Shown here piece by piece: positions 53,001 to 62,130 of a stretch of 64,000 nucleotides of DNA (positions are counted from its first letter, which is position 1; each line of letters begins with the position of its first letter). This DNA is from Closterium sp. NIES-65 (lineage: Eukaryota; Streptophyta; Zygnematophyceae; Desmidiales; Closteriaceae), in NCBI GenBank assembly GCA_948144175.1, contig CANXME010002579.1:62001-126000 (forward strand), written 5' to 3'. Position numbers and translations under genes: made by a program. The notes below the pieces were generated by a model. The model made no database searches. It was given only the letters and a program-made list of their open reading frames with translations, and was not told the DNA's origin.

Positions 53001-56000
53001 ATGGTGCACATGCACATGCATATATGGGACATGGTGCACATGCACATGCATATATGGGACATGGTGCACATGCACATGCATATATAGGATATGGTACACA
53101 TGCACATGCATATATGGGATATGGTGCACATGCACATGCATATATGGGATATGGTGCACATGCACATGCATATGTGGGATATGGAGCACATGCATAAATG
53201 GGATATGGTACACATGCACATGCATATATGGGATATGGTGCACATGCACATGCATATATGGGATATGGTGCACATGCACATGCATTTATGGGATATGTGG
53301 TGCACATGCACATGCATATATGGGATATGTGGTGCACATGCACATGCATATATGGGATATGGTGCACATGCACATGCATATATGGGATATGGTGCACATG
53401 CACATGCATATATGGGATATGGTGCACATGCACATGCATATATGGGATATGGTGCACATGCACATGCATATATGGGATATGGTGCACATGCACATGCATA
53501 TATGGGACATGGTGCACATGCACATGCATATATGGGATATGGTGCACATGCACATGCATATATGGGATATGGTGCACATGCACATGCATATATGGGATAT
53601 GGTGCACATGCACATGCATATATGGGATATGGTGCACATGCACATGCATATGTGGGATATGGTGCACATGCACATGCACATGTGGGACATGGTGCACATG
53701 CACATGCATATATGGGATATGGTGCACATGCACATGCATATATGGGATATGGTGCACATGCACATGCATATATGGGATATGGTGCACATGCACATGCATG
53801 TATGGGATATGGTGCACATGTACATGCATATATGGGATATGGTGCACATGCACATGCATATATGGGATATGGTGCACATGCACATGCATATATGGGATAT
53901 GGTGCACATGCACCTGCACATGAGGGACATGGTGCACATGCACATGCACATGCACATATGGGACATGGTGCACATGCACATATGGACAAGATCGCACAAG
54001 CCTATGTAGCAGCATGTAGCAGGGCAATTGAGCATCACGCACTTACCGCTATGGGGCAGGAGTTTCCTGGAACCTTCACGGACCACACCTCCCCTGGTCG
54101 GAACTCTGGCAGGCCTTCCGCAGGCCACTGGCGGGCAGAGGAATGCAGAGGGGTGCAGAGGGGTGCAGGAGAAGACATTTTTCAGGAGAACCGAACCGAA
54201 AGGGGGAACTTTTGAATAGAATCCAAGTAAACTCACCTGCACACGTGGCGCCTTGATATCAGCCCCTGACAGCAAGTAGCGGAGACCTTTCAAGCAGTAG
54301 AAGCTACACTACACCCTCGCCCTGTAACCTACTACACTATTCCTTCAACCCTCCCTTCACTCTCACCTGCATGCCTGGTGCCATGAGGTCAGCCCCTGAC
54401 AGCACGTAGCGGGACAACGGCAAAAACAGAACGCTGCACCCTAGAATCCCTCCCACCTTCGCAATACCCTAAACCCCCACCTCACTCTGACTCACCTAAA
54501 CGCCTGACGCCATAAGGTCAGCCCCTGACAGCACGTAGCGAGATACCTCCCCGCCCTTGAGCAGGAAGGACGGCAGCAGGTCAGGAACAAGCCAGAGCGC
54601 AAACACTGGGATGGGATGGGGTATGAGGGTTGGGTTGACAGGGGTTCAGGGTTTCGGGGTTTAAGGCAACTGTTGCGTCAACTTAAAAGTCATCACCTCC
54701 CTCCCTGCCCTTGAGCAGGAAGGACGGCAGCAGGTCAGGCACAAGCCACATCGCCACAATTGGGGATGAAGTACGGGTTGCAGGGTTTCGGGTTCAAATG
54801 TCGAGCTTAAGGTCACAAGTTTGCAATTTCAGCTATCTCCTAGTAGATTCGATTCAAATATCACCTCCCTGCTTTTAAGCAGGAACGACGGCACCAGGTC
54901 AGGCACAAGCCACATCGCAACAATTGAGGATGGGGTTTCAGGACTGGGTTTGAGAGGCAGGAATTGAGGGTATAAGGTTGAAGGTCCGGAATTGAGGGAT
55001 TCAGGGTTTAAGATGAGGAGGGTGAACAGCAGGTGGCTGTTGAGCTGCGGTGAAGGTGATTGAAATGATAGCATGGGACGGGAATGGAGGGCGCACAGGA
55101 AGCACGTGCTATGGACGGCAGGAACAACAAATAAGGAGATTTGGAGGAAAGGGCTAAGATCAAACCACACGATTGAAGTCATGAAGAGCGGAGGAGGGCG
55201 AGAAAGAGGAGGGGGCGGGGAAGGGAGGGAGGGAGGGAAGAGCGGAAAGGTTTGTATGAGTATCTGTGTGGTTACATCGGTGTGGTTACACGGCCATGTG
55301 GTTACCAGTGGGGTAGATCTCGGTGTGGTTACATGACCGTGTGGTTACCATTGGGGTAGATCTTGGTGCCCCTGCCGTCGCAGTCGAAGAGCATGGGCAG
55401 CCCGCTCTCGAGTCCATACACCAGCACGCGATCAAGGGAGGGGGGGATGGGTATCTGTGTGGTTACATCTCCATGTGGTTACCAGTGGGGTATATTTCGG
55501 TGCCCCTGCCGTCGCAGTCGAAGAGCATGGGCAGCCCGTTCTCGAGTCCGTACACCAGCACGCGATTCACCAGCCTCGTCACCGACACGTCAGCCTGGAC
55601 CGGGCAAACAAACCGAGGGGAGTTTCGTGAAAGATACTCGGAATTCCGAAAAGACTACACCACTAAAGAGAGCGGGGGATTCGGAGAGCGCAAGCACCAG
55701 AGCGGATTAAGGACGAGGTGGTCACAATGAACGGCGAGGATTCAACACGCGGGTTATCAGGTGGCGATTGCGTGGGCCTACGTGGAGAGTGAACGGCGGG
55801 GGTACTAATACGAGGGTTAAGCGGGAAGCTACTAAGGAGCACCTTGGGCGGCAGGATCGCGTAGGCCAATGTGTAATCGGCGGAGGGTGATACGGAGGTT
55901 ACGACAAGAAGCTACTAAGGAGCACCTTGGGCGGCAGGATCGCTACTAAGCAGCACCTTGGGTGGCAGGATCGCTACTAGTAAGCAGCACCTTGGGTGGC

Positions 56001-56311
56001 AGGATCGCTACTAAGGAGCACCTTGGGCGGCAGGATCGCTACTAAGCAGCACCTTTGGTGGCAGGATCGCTACTAAGGAGCGGCACCTTGGGCGGCAGGA
56101 TCGCTAAGGAGCACCTTGGGCGGCAGGATCGCTACTAAGGAGCACCTTGGGCGGCAGGATCGCTACTAAGGAGCACCTTGGGCGGCAGGATCGCGTCCAG
56201 CTGCTCCTCAGTGGCGCCTGGAAACTTGTCTCGGATGTTTCGCCGAAGCTTCTTTCTGTCCGCTCCTGACAGACGCTGCTGTCCGCGAACGTCGCTAGGC
56301 TTTTTGAACAT
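46247..56311 (-). CDS. EIF2D: Translation initiation factor eIF2D (ligatin), multi-exon
   Basis: eIF2D places initiator tRNA on the 40S P site without GTP and helps recycle ribosomes in the cytosol. Exons I can place on the minus strand: 56311-56177 (MFKKPSDVRGQQRL, ending ILPPK), 55594-55483 (VLVYGLENGLPMLFDCD), 54605-54496 (ALWLVPDLLPSFLL), 54127-54047 (EGLPEFRPGEVWSV), 51004-50910 (MRGKLLRITHYYRDSLW), 50313 to about 49760 (GSYVPNKGFLPD, low-complexity, QMDELLDRCLL), 49020-48953 (DIKRSSHKKLSKWLHAK), 48099-47403 (SWIB-like and most of SUI1) and 46371-46247. They follow human eIF2D order: N-terminal/PUA, winged helix, SWIB, SUI1 (NKKVTRVSRLEAYL, HEVLIQGG). Phases agree for most junctions. Doubtful points: exon 3 reads TAG just before its GTGAGT donor (54498-54496), exon 6 changes frame near its end, and the exon 8 donor is GC. 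It may be weakened, or may use the tandem exon copies. Confidence 0.85.
46413..46559 (+). repeat. 27-bp minisatellite in the eIF2D last intron, copy 2
   Basis: The same tract as 9990-10135 but with one extra 27-bp unit, the only length difference noticed between the two blocks. Confidence 0.85.
46749..47275 (-). repeat. Tandem echoes of the end of eIF2D exon 8 (SUI1 segment)
   Basis: Four further copies of the exon 8 end lie in the last intron: about 47275-47143, 47104-47013, 46960-46887 (degenerate) and 46863-46749. Three keep an open frame through LVEAEPLAAELQRKFASST and end at a GT donor (CCAG/GTGGG). The first also repeats the upstream NKKVTRVSGLEAY part. Upstream AG acceptors are present (for example GGCGGCAG/GGCAAC). 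They could serve as alternative exons or be inert. Confidence 0.8.
48190..48792 (-). repeat. Tandem echoes of the start of eIF2D exon 8
   Basis: Four copies of the intron 7 acceptor plus the first about 45 bases of exon 8 (GKEDKHRKEFILSA) lie upstream of the authentic acceptor at 48099: about 48236-48190, 48381-48330, 48567-48519 and 48792-48741. Three keep a pyrimidine-rich AG acceptor, and the last is more diverged. Confidence 0.82.
48870..48905 (-). repeat. Echo of the end of eIF2D exon 7
   Basis: It repeats WLHAKAV(D/E)GL and the GTGAGTG donor of exon 7 (49020-48953), about 55 bp downstream of the authentic donor. Confidence 0.75.
49308..49660 (-). repeat. Echoes of the exon 6 end and donor-motif array
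   Basis: 49410-49500 is a second, in-frame copy of the HLPLGASTLW segment with its CTCTG/GTAACC donor. 49575-49660 is about six tandem units of GGTTACCAGAGGGA, the complement of that donor edge. A small copy in the opposite orientation lies at 49308-49326. Confidence 0.7.
49657..49745 (+). repeat. GA dinucleotide microsatellite
   Basis: An almost perfect (GA)n run of about 88 bases between the donor-motif array and the end of eIF2D exon 6. Confidence 0.95.
50400..50560 (-). repeat. Echoes of the start of eIF2D exon 6
   Basis: 50560-50500 repeats AEGSYVPNKGFLPDLVVP with an upstream AG. Around 50420-50395 is another copy of the acceptor edge (CCCACAGGGAGAC). The authentic acceptor, whose phase fits exon 5, is at 50313. 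Confidence 0.75.
50610..51155 (-). repeat. Echoes around eIF2D exon 5
   Basis: The full exon is 51004-50910. A copy of its first half (GITMVGSA) lies upstream at about 51155-51085. Copies of its second half with donor (RAGMRGKLLRVTHYYRDSLW) lie downstream at about 50815-50735 and 50690-50610. Confidence 0.82.
51156..53985 (+). repeat. 30-bp minisatellite in an eIF2D intron
   Basis: About 80-90 units built on GCACATGCACATGCATATAT followed by GGGATATGGT, lying in the intron between eIF2D exons 4 and 5. Because 30 is divisible by 3, several frames on both strands stay open for hundreds of codons. A higher-order copy is visible: the variant run at about 51781-52020 recurs at about 53094-53335. 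It is interrupted at 51481-51780. Confidence 0.95.
51481..51780. mobile_element. Foldback/MITE-like insertion in the minisatellite
   Basis: About 300 bp unlike the flanking repeats, rich in GTTCG/CGAAC. The ends resemble inverted repeats: GAGCACAAGGGCGAACAC on the left and the complement of GAGCAAGGGGCGAACAC on the right. Many internal inverted repeats (AACACGTTCGTGTT-like) are present. It encodes nothing evident. A non-autonomous DNA element is the likeliest reading; the target duplication is obscured by the repeats. Confidence 0.6.
54235..54925 (-). repeat. Echoes around eIF2D exon 3
   Basis: The full exon is 54605-54496. First-half copies (MWLVPDL(L/V)PSFLLK) lie upstream at about 54763-54700 and 54925-54860. 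Second-half copies with donor (RYVLSGADLMAPGMQ/GTGAGA and a variant) lie downstream at about 54440-54376 and 54290-54235. Confidence 0.82.
55297..55440 (-). repeat. Echoes of the end of eIF2D exon 2
   Basis: About 55434-55342 repeats VLVYGLESGLPMLFDCDGRG and its GTAACC donor. 55322-55297 is a shorter copy of the donor edge (EIYPT/GTAACC). Confidence 0.82.
55829..56176 (-). repeat. About 31-bp array of the eIF2D exon 1 donor edge
   Basis: About nine units of CTACTAAGGAGCACCTTGGG plus CGGCAGGATCG in the first intron. Each reads ILPPK followed by the GTGCTC donor on the minus strand, so each copies the last codons of exon 1 and its 5' splice site. Confidence 0.88.
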
Positions 56312-57190
56312 GACGGCGATCGTGCGGTTCGAAAATTGTATGGCTTAGTAAGAAGGTATGGTTCAATTAGCATGCACTCCGAAGTCGCGGTTCGACGAAC
56401 CAATTGGTGGGTGGGGAATGAAGACCAGCAGGCATGGGAATGAAGGATGAGGATTTGGGATGGAGACATCGTCGGCGTGACTCGTAGGTTCGATTGAATG
56501 CGGTTCGATAATGTGTTTTGCGTTCTACAGAAATACTCGCGGCAGTTATCTTGTTTGGGTACGGTTAGGAACTTCACAGATGGTGTTCTGCCGATCGATC
56601 GTCAGAAGGGGGACGCGCCTTGAAGTTCGTGCCACAATTCGGGTCGTATGAGGCTGCGTCAGCAAAGCTGATGAAGATGGTAAATATTGGTTACAGAAGA
56701 TTGGGAGTACACGAACCGACCCGAACTCGCAATCTTGGTTTCAGAAGATCGGGTCGACTCTGTACTCGGTTCGGTGCTCACAAGATTTGATGTCGGTCTG
56801 AACGAACCAAACCTCCTAAGTGGATTATGGTTACACCTATCAATGAAACAGTACAGAAATGCTTGATCCCTAAGACAATAGCGAAAGGTTTCGCCACACG
56901 CCGCGAACTCGATCGAGTTCGCAAGTGGAGTGCCCCATGACCGAATGGATGATAAATCCCTTAGTAATTCCTCACTACCTCCCTAATTGTTCCAGCTTAG
57001 TAATCCCTAAGTGCAGTATGGCGCGAATTTAATAGCACTCAAGGTAACAGCATAAGTTCGCGTCGTACTTGCTGTGTTAGTCCATATTATTTTCCGCAAG
57101 CATGCTTTAGACGCTGCCGCTTCCTACGCGCTGCTAAGAAGTGGGGTGCCTTCATCTCCTACTAAGATTTTTGTTTCAAACATATTCTCA
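56312..57190. other. 5' flank of eIF2D
   Basis: It should contain the eIF2D promoter and 5' UTR (minus strand). I see no other gene, RNA or repeat. Confidence 0.5.
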
Positions 57191-57191
57191 G

Positions 57192-57246
57192 GGGACAGAA
57201 GTTGCTGCAATAAGATGCATTTTGTGGCTGATTGACATCCATCCAG
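57192..57246 (+). other. Candidate exon of an unrecognised host gene
   Basis: An open 55-base stretch bounded by TTCTCAG and GTAAAT, encoding EVAAIRCILWLIDIHP. It reads like a real internal exon, but I do not recognise the protein, and its phase does not join directly to the next candidate exon. Confidence 0.35.
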
Positions 57247-57365
57247 GTAAATCGTCTAAAATCCACCTTATCCAAGCAAGCACCCACCCAACAAAGGATA
57301 AACAACATATCCATGAACACCCACATAGAGAACGCTAGCACACCCACTTGGCATGAAGAAGAACC

Positions 57366-57489
57366 AGTCAGAATATTATGCTCTAGCCTGTAGTGGGGTG
57401 CTCTATAGCGAGTACAACCCTTCTAGGGTTTGCTATTTGTATCCTCATTCTTGCTAGTGCAACCCTCTTCTTTCTTTTAAACTTCAACA
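57366..57489 (+). repeat. 5' LTR of TRIM-3
   Basis: 124 bp, pairing with 58720-58843. Confidence 0.88.
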
Positions 57490-58719
57490 TGCTATCAGAG
57501 CAGGTCGATCCCATTGGATCGATCATGTGGGTGGGCTCACCACCTCGTTGCTTCCGCTGCAACTTCCACTGCTACTCTCTGTGCCGCACGCCCCGTGGCG
57601 TGCGGCAGTTTTTCTTCCCGCCGTGCGCCCCGAGGCGCGCGGCAGTTTTCTGCCCGCCGTTCGCCCTGTGGCGCGCGGCGGTTCTCTGCCCGCTGTGCGC
57701 CCTGAGGCGCGCGGCGGGCTTCTGCCCCGTCACTCGGCGCGTCGCCCTCGGGAGGCGCTGCGACGGGCGACGGGGACCCGCGCGTCGCCCCCCGTCGCCC
57801 GTCGTGGCCTGCGCGCGGCCCGTACAGGCTGCGCGCGGCCCGTAAGGGCTGCGCCAGGCCCGCGCGCGGCCCGTACGGGCTGCGCCAGGCCCGCGCGCGG
57901 CTCGGGCCGCCTGCGCGCGGTTCGGGCGGCTGTGCCAGGCCCGTGGGCGGCCCTTTCCTCGCTGCCCCTGCCCTCCCCGCTGTCCCCCGCGCTTCTACTG
58001 GCGCCCCACCCCTCCTACAGCCCGTTCTCCTGAATTAGGGTTTGGGGGTGAGGGGTATGGGGGTGAAGCCACTGTGTGCCGTTCCCTGCTCCTCCTCCTC
58101 CTCCGTCTCCCTGTGCTGCAGCTGCCGCTGAGGGGGGGTGGACTTGTTGGAGCCGTTGGAGTGGTACTAAGGGGGGGTGAAGGGGGAGTGGAGCTAGCGG
58201 TGTAACAACGGGTGTGTGTCAGGGGGAGTGGGATAGTTTGGGGAGGTTGAAGGGGGTGGCCGCCGTGAAGCCAGCAGCTCCAGTCGCCCGTGAGACCGTT
58301 GCGCAAGTCGCCCGTGAGCCCGTTGCGCCAGTCGCCCGTGAGCCCGTTGCTCCAGTCGCCCGTGAGTCCGTTGCTCGTCTGCCGCTACTTTTAGCCGCGG
58401 AGCCGGTTACTCCAGTAGCCCGTGTGCCAGTTGCTCCAGTTGCCAGTGTGCCAGTTGCTCCAGTTGCCCGTGTGCCAGTTGCTCCAGTTGCGCCGTGTGC
58501 CAGCAGCTTCAGCTGCCGCCCACTACCTCCTCTCCTCTCATAGTCTCTTTCCTCCTCACTTGCCCGTTGTGACTATCACTAGCTTTGCTCATAATTGTGA
58601 ACTTTAAACTATTGCTTCTTGAACTTGTGCTCAGAATGTGTGGTGACATTGTGATCCACCCTGAGCTTGTACTGCTTTGCTTGCTCTGCTGATTACACCC
58701 CACTTTGGCTATGGGGGTG

Positions 58720-58843
58720 TGTCAGAATATTATGCTCTAGCCTGTAGTGGGGTGCTCTATAGCGAGTACAACCCTTCTAGGGTTTGCTATTTGTATCCTC
58801 ATTCTTGCTAGTGCAACCCTCTTCTTTCTTTTAAATTTCAACA
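58720..58843 (+). repeat. 3' LTR of TRIM-3
   Basis: 124 bp, followed by the GAACC duplication. Confidence 0.9.
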
Positions 58844-58898
58844 GAACCAGGAGAGAAATGAGCACACCTCCATGGTCGCAAGGCTAATCTCCATTGCA
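58844..58898 (+). other. Candidate exon next to TRIM-3
   Basis: An open stretch reading NQERNEHTSMVARLISIA, ending at a GTAAGT donor (58899). The same strand left of TRIM-3 supplies MKK in frame, so TRIM-3 may have landed in an exon. Protein not recognised. Confidence 0.35.
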
Positions 58899-59111
58899 GT
58901 AAGTAGACGGCCCCTCGCCTTTTCCCCGCCGTTACTAATATATGTATTACTAATAACTTTACACGCTTCCAGTCTTGACAGCAGGCCCGCTAAGTGTTGC
59001 TAGGCGCTGCTCTTGGCGGCTGCTGGATAAGCAGGGATATGAGGACAGAAGAACAAGGTAGGGAGGTGGCACGAGTCAGTTCCTCAGCATATGCACACAC
59101 AGGCGTGTTGG

Positions 59112-59245
59112 TGTCGAAGTATATGCCTGTTATATATGTGTAGGCTTTAGTGGGGTAGCCAATATGGGGTACAGCCCCTTTTAGGGTTTCATACTTGTAC
59201 CCAACTTTTTCATAGTTGATTCATTCCTGCTGCTAGATTCTGACA
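59112..59245 (+). repeat. 5' LTR of Copia-E
   Basis: 134 bp, TGTCGAAG...TCTGACA. Confidence 0.8.
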
Positions 59246-59489
59246 TGGTATCAGAGCACTAGGTCCGTAGGACCGTTTTTTTCGGGCCCACCTACCGTTG
59301 CAGTTACCGCGCTACCCCACGTGTTGTCCTGCGCCTGCCTGCCCTGCCTTGTGACGTGCTGCGCTGCGCGCGCCGTCCTGCAGCCCTTGCGCTGCCTCAT
59401 GCTGCCCTAGGCCAGCGCGCCGCCCCTGCAGGCCCGTACGGCCCGCGCGCCGCCCCTACAGGCTCGTAAGGCCCACGCGCCGCCTCTAC

Positions 59490-60140
59490 AGGCCCGTCAG
59501 GCCCACGAGCTGTCCCTGCAGGCCCGTCAGGCCCACGAGCCGCCCCTGCAGGCCCGTTAGGCTAGAACGCGGCCCCGCCCTGCCTCTGACGCGGCCGCGC
59601 CCAGCATCTGACGCGGCCGCGCCCTGCCTTAGACGCGGCCGTGCCCTGCCTTTGACGCGGCCGCGCCCTGCCTTCGACGCGGCCGCGCCCTGCAGCCGTC
59701 GCGGCCGCGCCCTGCCTTCGACGCGGCCGCACCCTGCCTTCGACGCGGTCGCGCCCTGCAGCCGTCGCAGCCGCGCCCAGCCTCTGACGCGGCCGCGCCT
59801 TGCCTTCGATGCGGTCGTGCCCTGCCTTCGACGTGGCCGCGCCCTGCCCTCGACGCGGCCGCGCCCTGCAGCCGACGCGGCCCCGCCCTGCCATTGATGC
59901 GGCCGCGTCCTGCCTTCGTCGCGGCCGCGCCCTGTCTTCGACGCGGCCGCGTCCTGCCTTCGACGCGGCCGCGCCCTTCCTCTGAATCGGCTGCGCCCTG
60001 CATCACGCGGCCCTGCCCTACCTCTGACGCGGCCGCGCCCAGCCACTGACGCGGCCGCGCCCTGCAGCCAGCGCGGCCCCGCCTTACCTTTGACGCGGCC
60101 GCGCCCTGCCTCTGACGCGGCCGCGCCCTGCAGCCGACGC
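59490..60140. repeat. GC-rich tandem-repeat leader of Copia-E
   Basis: About 25 units of roughly 24 bp around GACGCGGCCGCGCCCTGCC, followed by a CCCCTGGACCC-type repeat up to about 60380. Confidence 0.9.
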
Positions 60141-62130
60141 GCCCTGGTGCAGCCGCCCCTGGACCCTCGAGCAGCCGCCCTTGGACCCAGAGCAGCCGCC
60201 CATGGCCCCTGCAGCAGTCGCCCCTGGTGCAGCCGCCCCTAGACCCTCGAGCAACCGCCCCTGGACCCATAGCAGCCGTCCCTGGCCCCTGAAGCAGCCG
60301 CCCCTGGACTCCGTGCAGCTGCCCCTGGACCCGCGAAGCCGCCCCTGGACCCGCGACGCCGCCCCTGGACCCCGTGCAGCCGCCCGCCGAGCGCCGACCC
60401 TGCTCGCCTAGCGAGCGCCTGCTCTTCCCGCCACTGGTGAGCACCTGCCTTGTTAGCGCACTGCCTGCCTGCCAGCCAGCCTGCCTGCCTGCCTACCTTC
60501 CTGCCGCGCCTACCCTGCCCGCGCTGCTGCTGCTACTACTGCCACTACCACTGCTACTGCTGCTACTGGCGGTGGCCAGATGCAGCTTCAGCGACGTCCG
60601 CGCGAGTCTCTCACGCCCCAGCAGCTTCGTGAGTGGTACGCTAGTTGGGGTTGTGGCGGTAGCCGTCGTGGCTGTCGCCCTGGAGCTGGTCAGTTGGGAG
60701 CGTCTGGCAGTGGCCAGCTGCAGCTACAGCGGCGTCCGCGCGAGACACTTACGCCCCAGCAGCTTCGTGAGTGGTACGCACAGAGTAGAGGGTCTTTGAA
60801 TACCGTTCGCTGCCCGTACGTCATTCGCACAGGTGATCGGACTGGTCAGGCTTGCGGGACGCTTAGTCACACACAGTCTCGCTGCTTCGCCCGTCTGAGC
60901 GACGCCTGTCCTACCGAGTTTGACGACGAGGCTGAGCTCCCCGACTGGGTGGAGCTGCTTGGGCAGAGGGTAGATATATTTGCTCTTGACTATGATGCTA
61001 TTCTCAGTGCCATGTATGCATTGCCTACTAGTGCTGACCGTGCCTGCTACCTGTGCGTACCGCCTGACCCAGGTATAGAGCCTGTTGCTCTCGGTGCTGG
61101 TGAGGCTGCTGATCTAGGTGTTCGTACGTCGCCTGCTCTAGGTGCTGGTGAGGCTGCTGCTCTAGGTGCTAGTGCATCTCCTGCTCTGGGTGCTGGTGAG
61201 GCATCTGCTCCAGGTGCTGGTGAGTCCGCTTTCTCTGGTACTGCGCCTGCTAAGGCCTTGTACACCTTCACACTTGACTCTGGTGCTTCTTGCTCCTTCT
61301 TTCGCGACAGCACCACCCTCACGCCGCTCAGTCGGCCGGTTGCAGTCTCCCTGGCAGACCCCTCTGGGGGTCCAGTCCGTGCGACCTCCACCACTGTCCT
61401 CCCTTGTCCTGCTGTCCCGTCCGGCACACTGTCGGGTCTTTACCTCCCCTCGTTCTCTACGAACTTGGTGGCGGGTTCTGCGCTCCAGGACGCGGGTGTT
61501 CACCAGTTCACCCCTGCCTACGAGCGTATGACACACTGCACGTGTGCTCAGACGGGTTGTCACCTGGCTACCTTCACTCGGCATCCGGGGTCGGGCGTGT
61601 ACACACTGACCACTGAGTCCCCTCAGGTAGCTGCGTCTGCGTCAGGTCAGCTGTCGGCCCCCTGCTCGTGTCGCGCCTTGTCGCATTAGACCCTCCTTTG
61701 GCACCACCGCCTTGGTCACCCCTCGGTGTAGCGTCTTCGCAGCATGCACCGCCGTGTCCTTGTCTCTGGTCTTCCCAGGGTTCTCCCTCCCCTCCCACCC
61801 TCGCCTGCTCCTCCCTGTCTTCCCTGTGTCGAGGGGCGGCAGCGCGCCACTTCTCACTCCTCCTCGTTCCCTCCCACAGAGGCTCCACTGCAGACTCTCC
61901 ACCTGGACGTGTGGGGCCCAGCCCGCGTCCGTGGACCGGGCCACGAGCGGTACTTCCAGTCGGACTTTCCTGTCCTGCGTCTGCACTCTGTCAAAGGTGG
62001 TGAGTTCTCCTAAGACCTCTTGGTAGCCCTCTGTGCGGAGCACGGCATCCGCCAGACGTTCACGCTTCCTGCCTCTCCGCAGCATAATGGGGTTGCTGAG
62101 CGCCGCATTGGCTTAGTCATGGAGGTCGCT

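Larger units (their letters stand above)
57366..58843 (+). mobile_element. TRIM-3, non-autonomous LTR element
   Basis: The 124-bp LTRs at 57366-57489 and 58720-58843 are almost identical and flanked by GAACC (57361-57365, 58844-58848). A primer-binding site (TGCTATCAGAGCAGG) starts at 57490, and a polypurine tract (TATGGGGGTG) ends at 58719. No gag or pol. The interior has a CGCCGTGCGCCC-type repeat (57600-57720) and an AGTTGCTCCAGTTGCC-type repeat (58260-58500), the latter shared with TRIM-1 in the opposite orientation. Recent insertion. Confidence 0.9.
59112..62130 (+). mobile_element. Copia-E, partial Ty1/Copia element
   Basis: The 5' LTR is at 59112-59245 (134 bp, similar to Copia-A) with primer-binding site TGGTATCAGAGCAC. 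A long GC-rich repeat leader (59490-60380) follows, then a gag end with the motif C-x13-C-x4-H-x4-C, protease (TLDSGASCSFF), GAG-pre-integrase and integrase up to about 62130, where Gypsy-F abuts. No RT, RNase H or 3' LTR is present, and the gag N-terminal domain is not seen. A broken fossil with several breaks. Confidence 0.82.

Noticed and set aside
51156-53985. CRISPR-like array
   Set aside because: The units are contiguous with no unique spacers, and the genome is eukaryotic. It is a minisatellite.
50995-54042. Very long open frames (up to about 1000 codons) on both strands
   Set aside because: They run through the 30-bp minisatellite, whose unit is divisible by three. The predicted proteins are pure repeat and eIF2D splicing removes the region.
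59486-60444. Arg/Gly-rich repeat proteins on the minus strand
   Set aside because: They arise from the GC-rich tandem leader of Copia-E, with no conserved domain.
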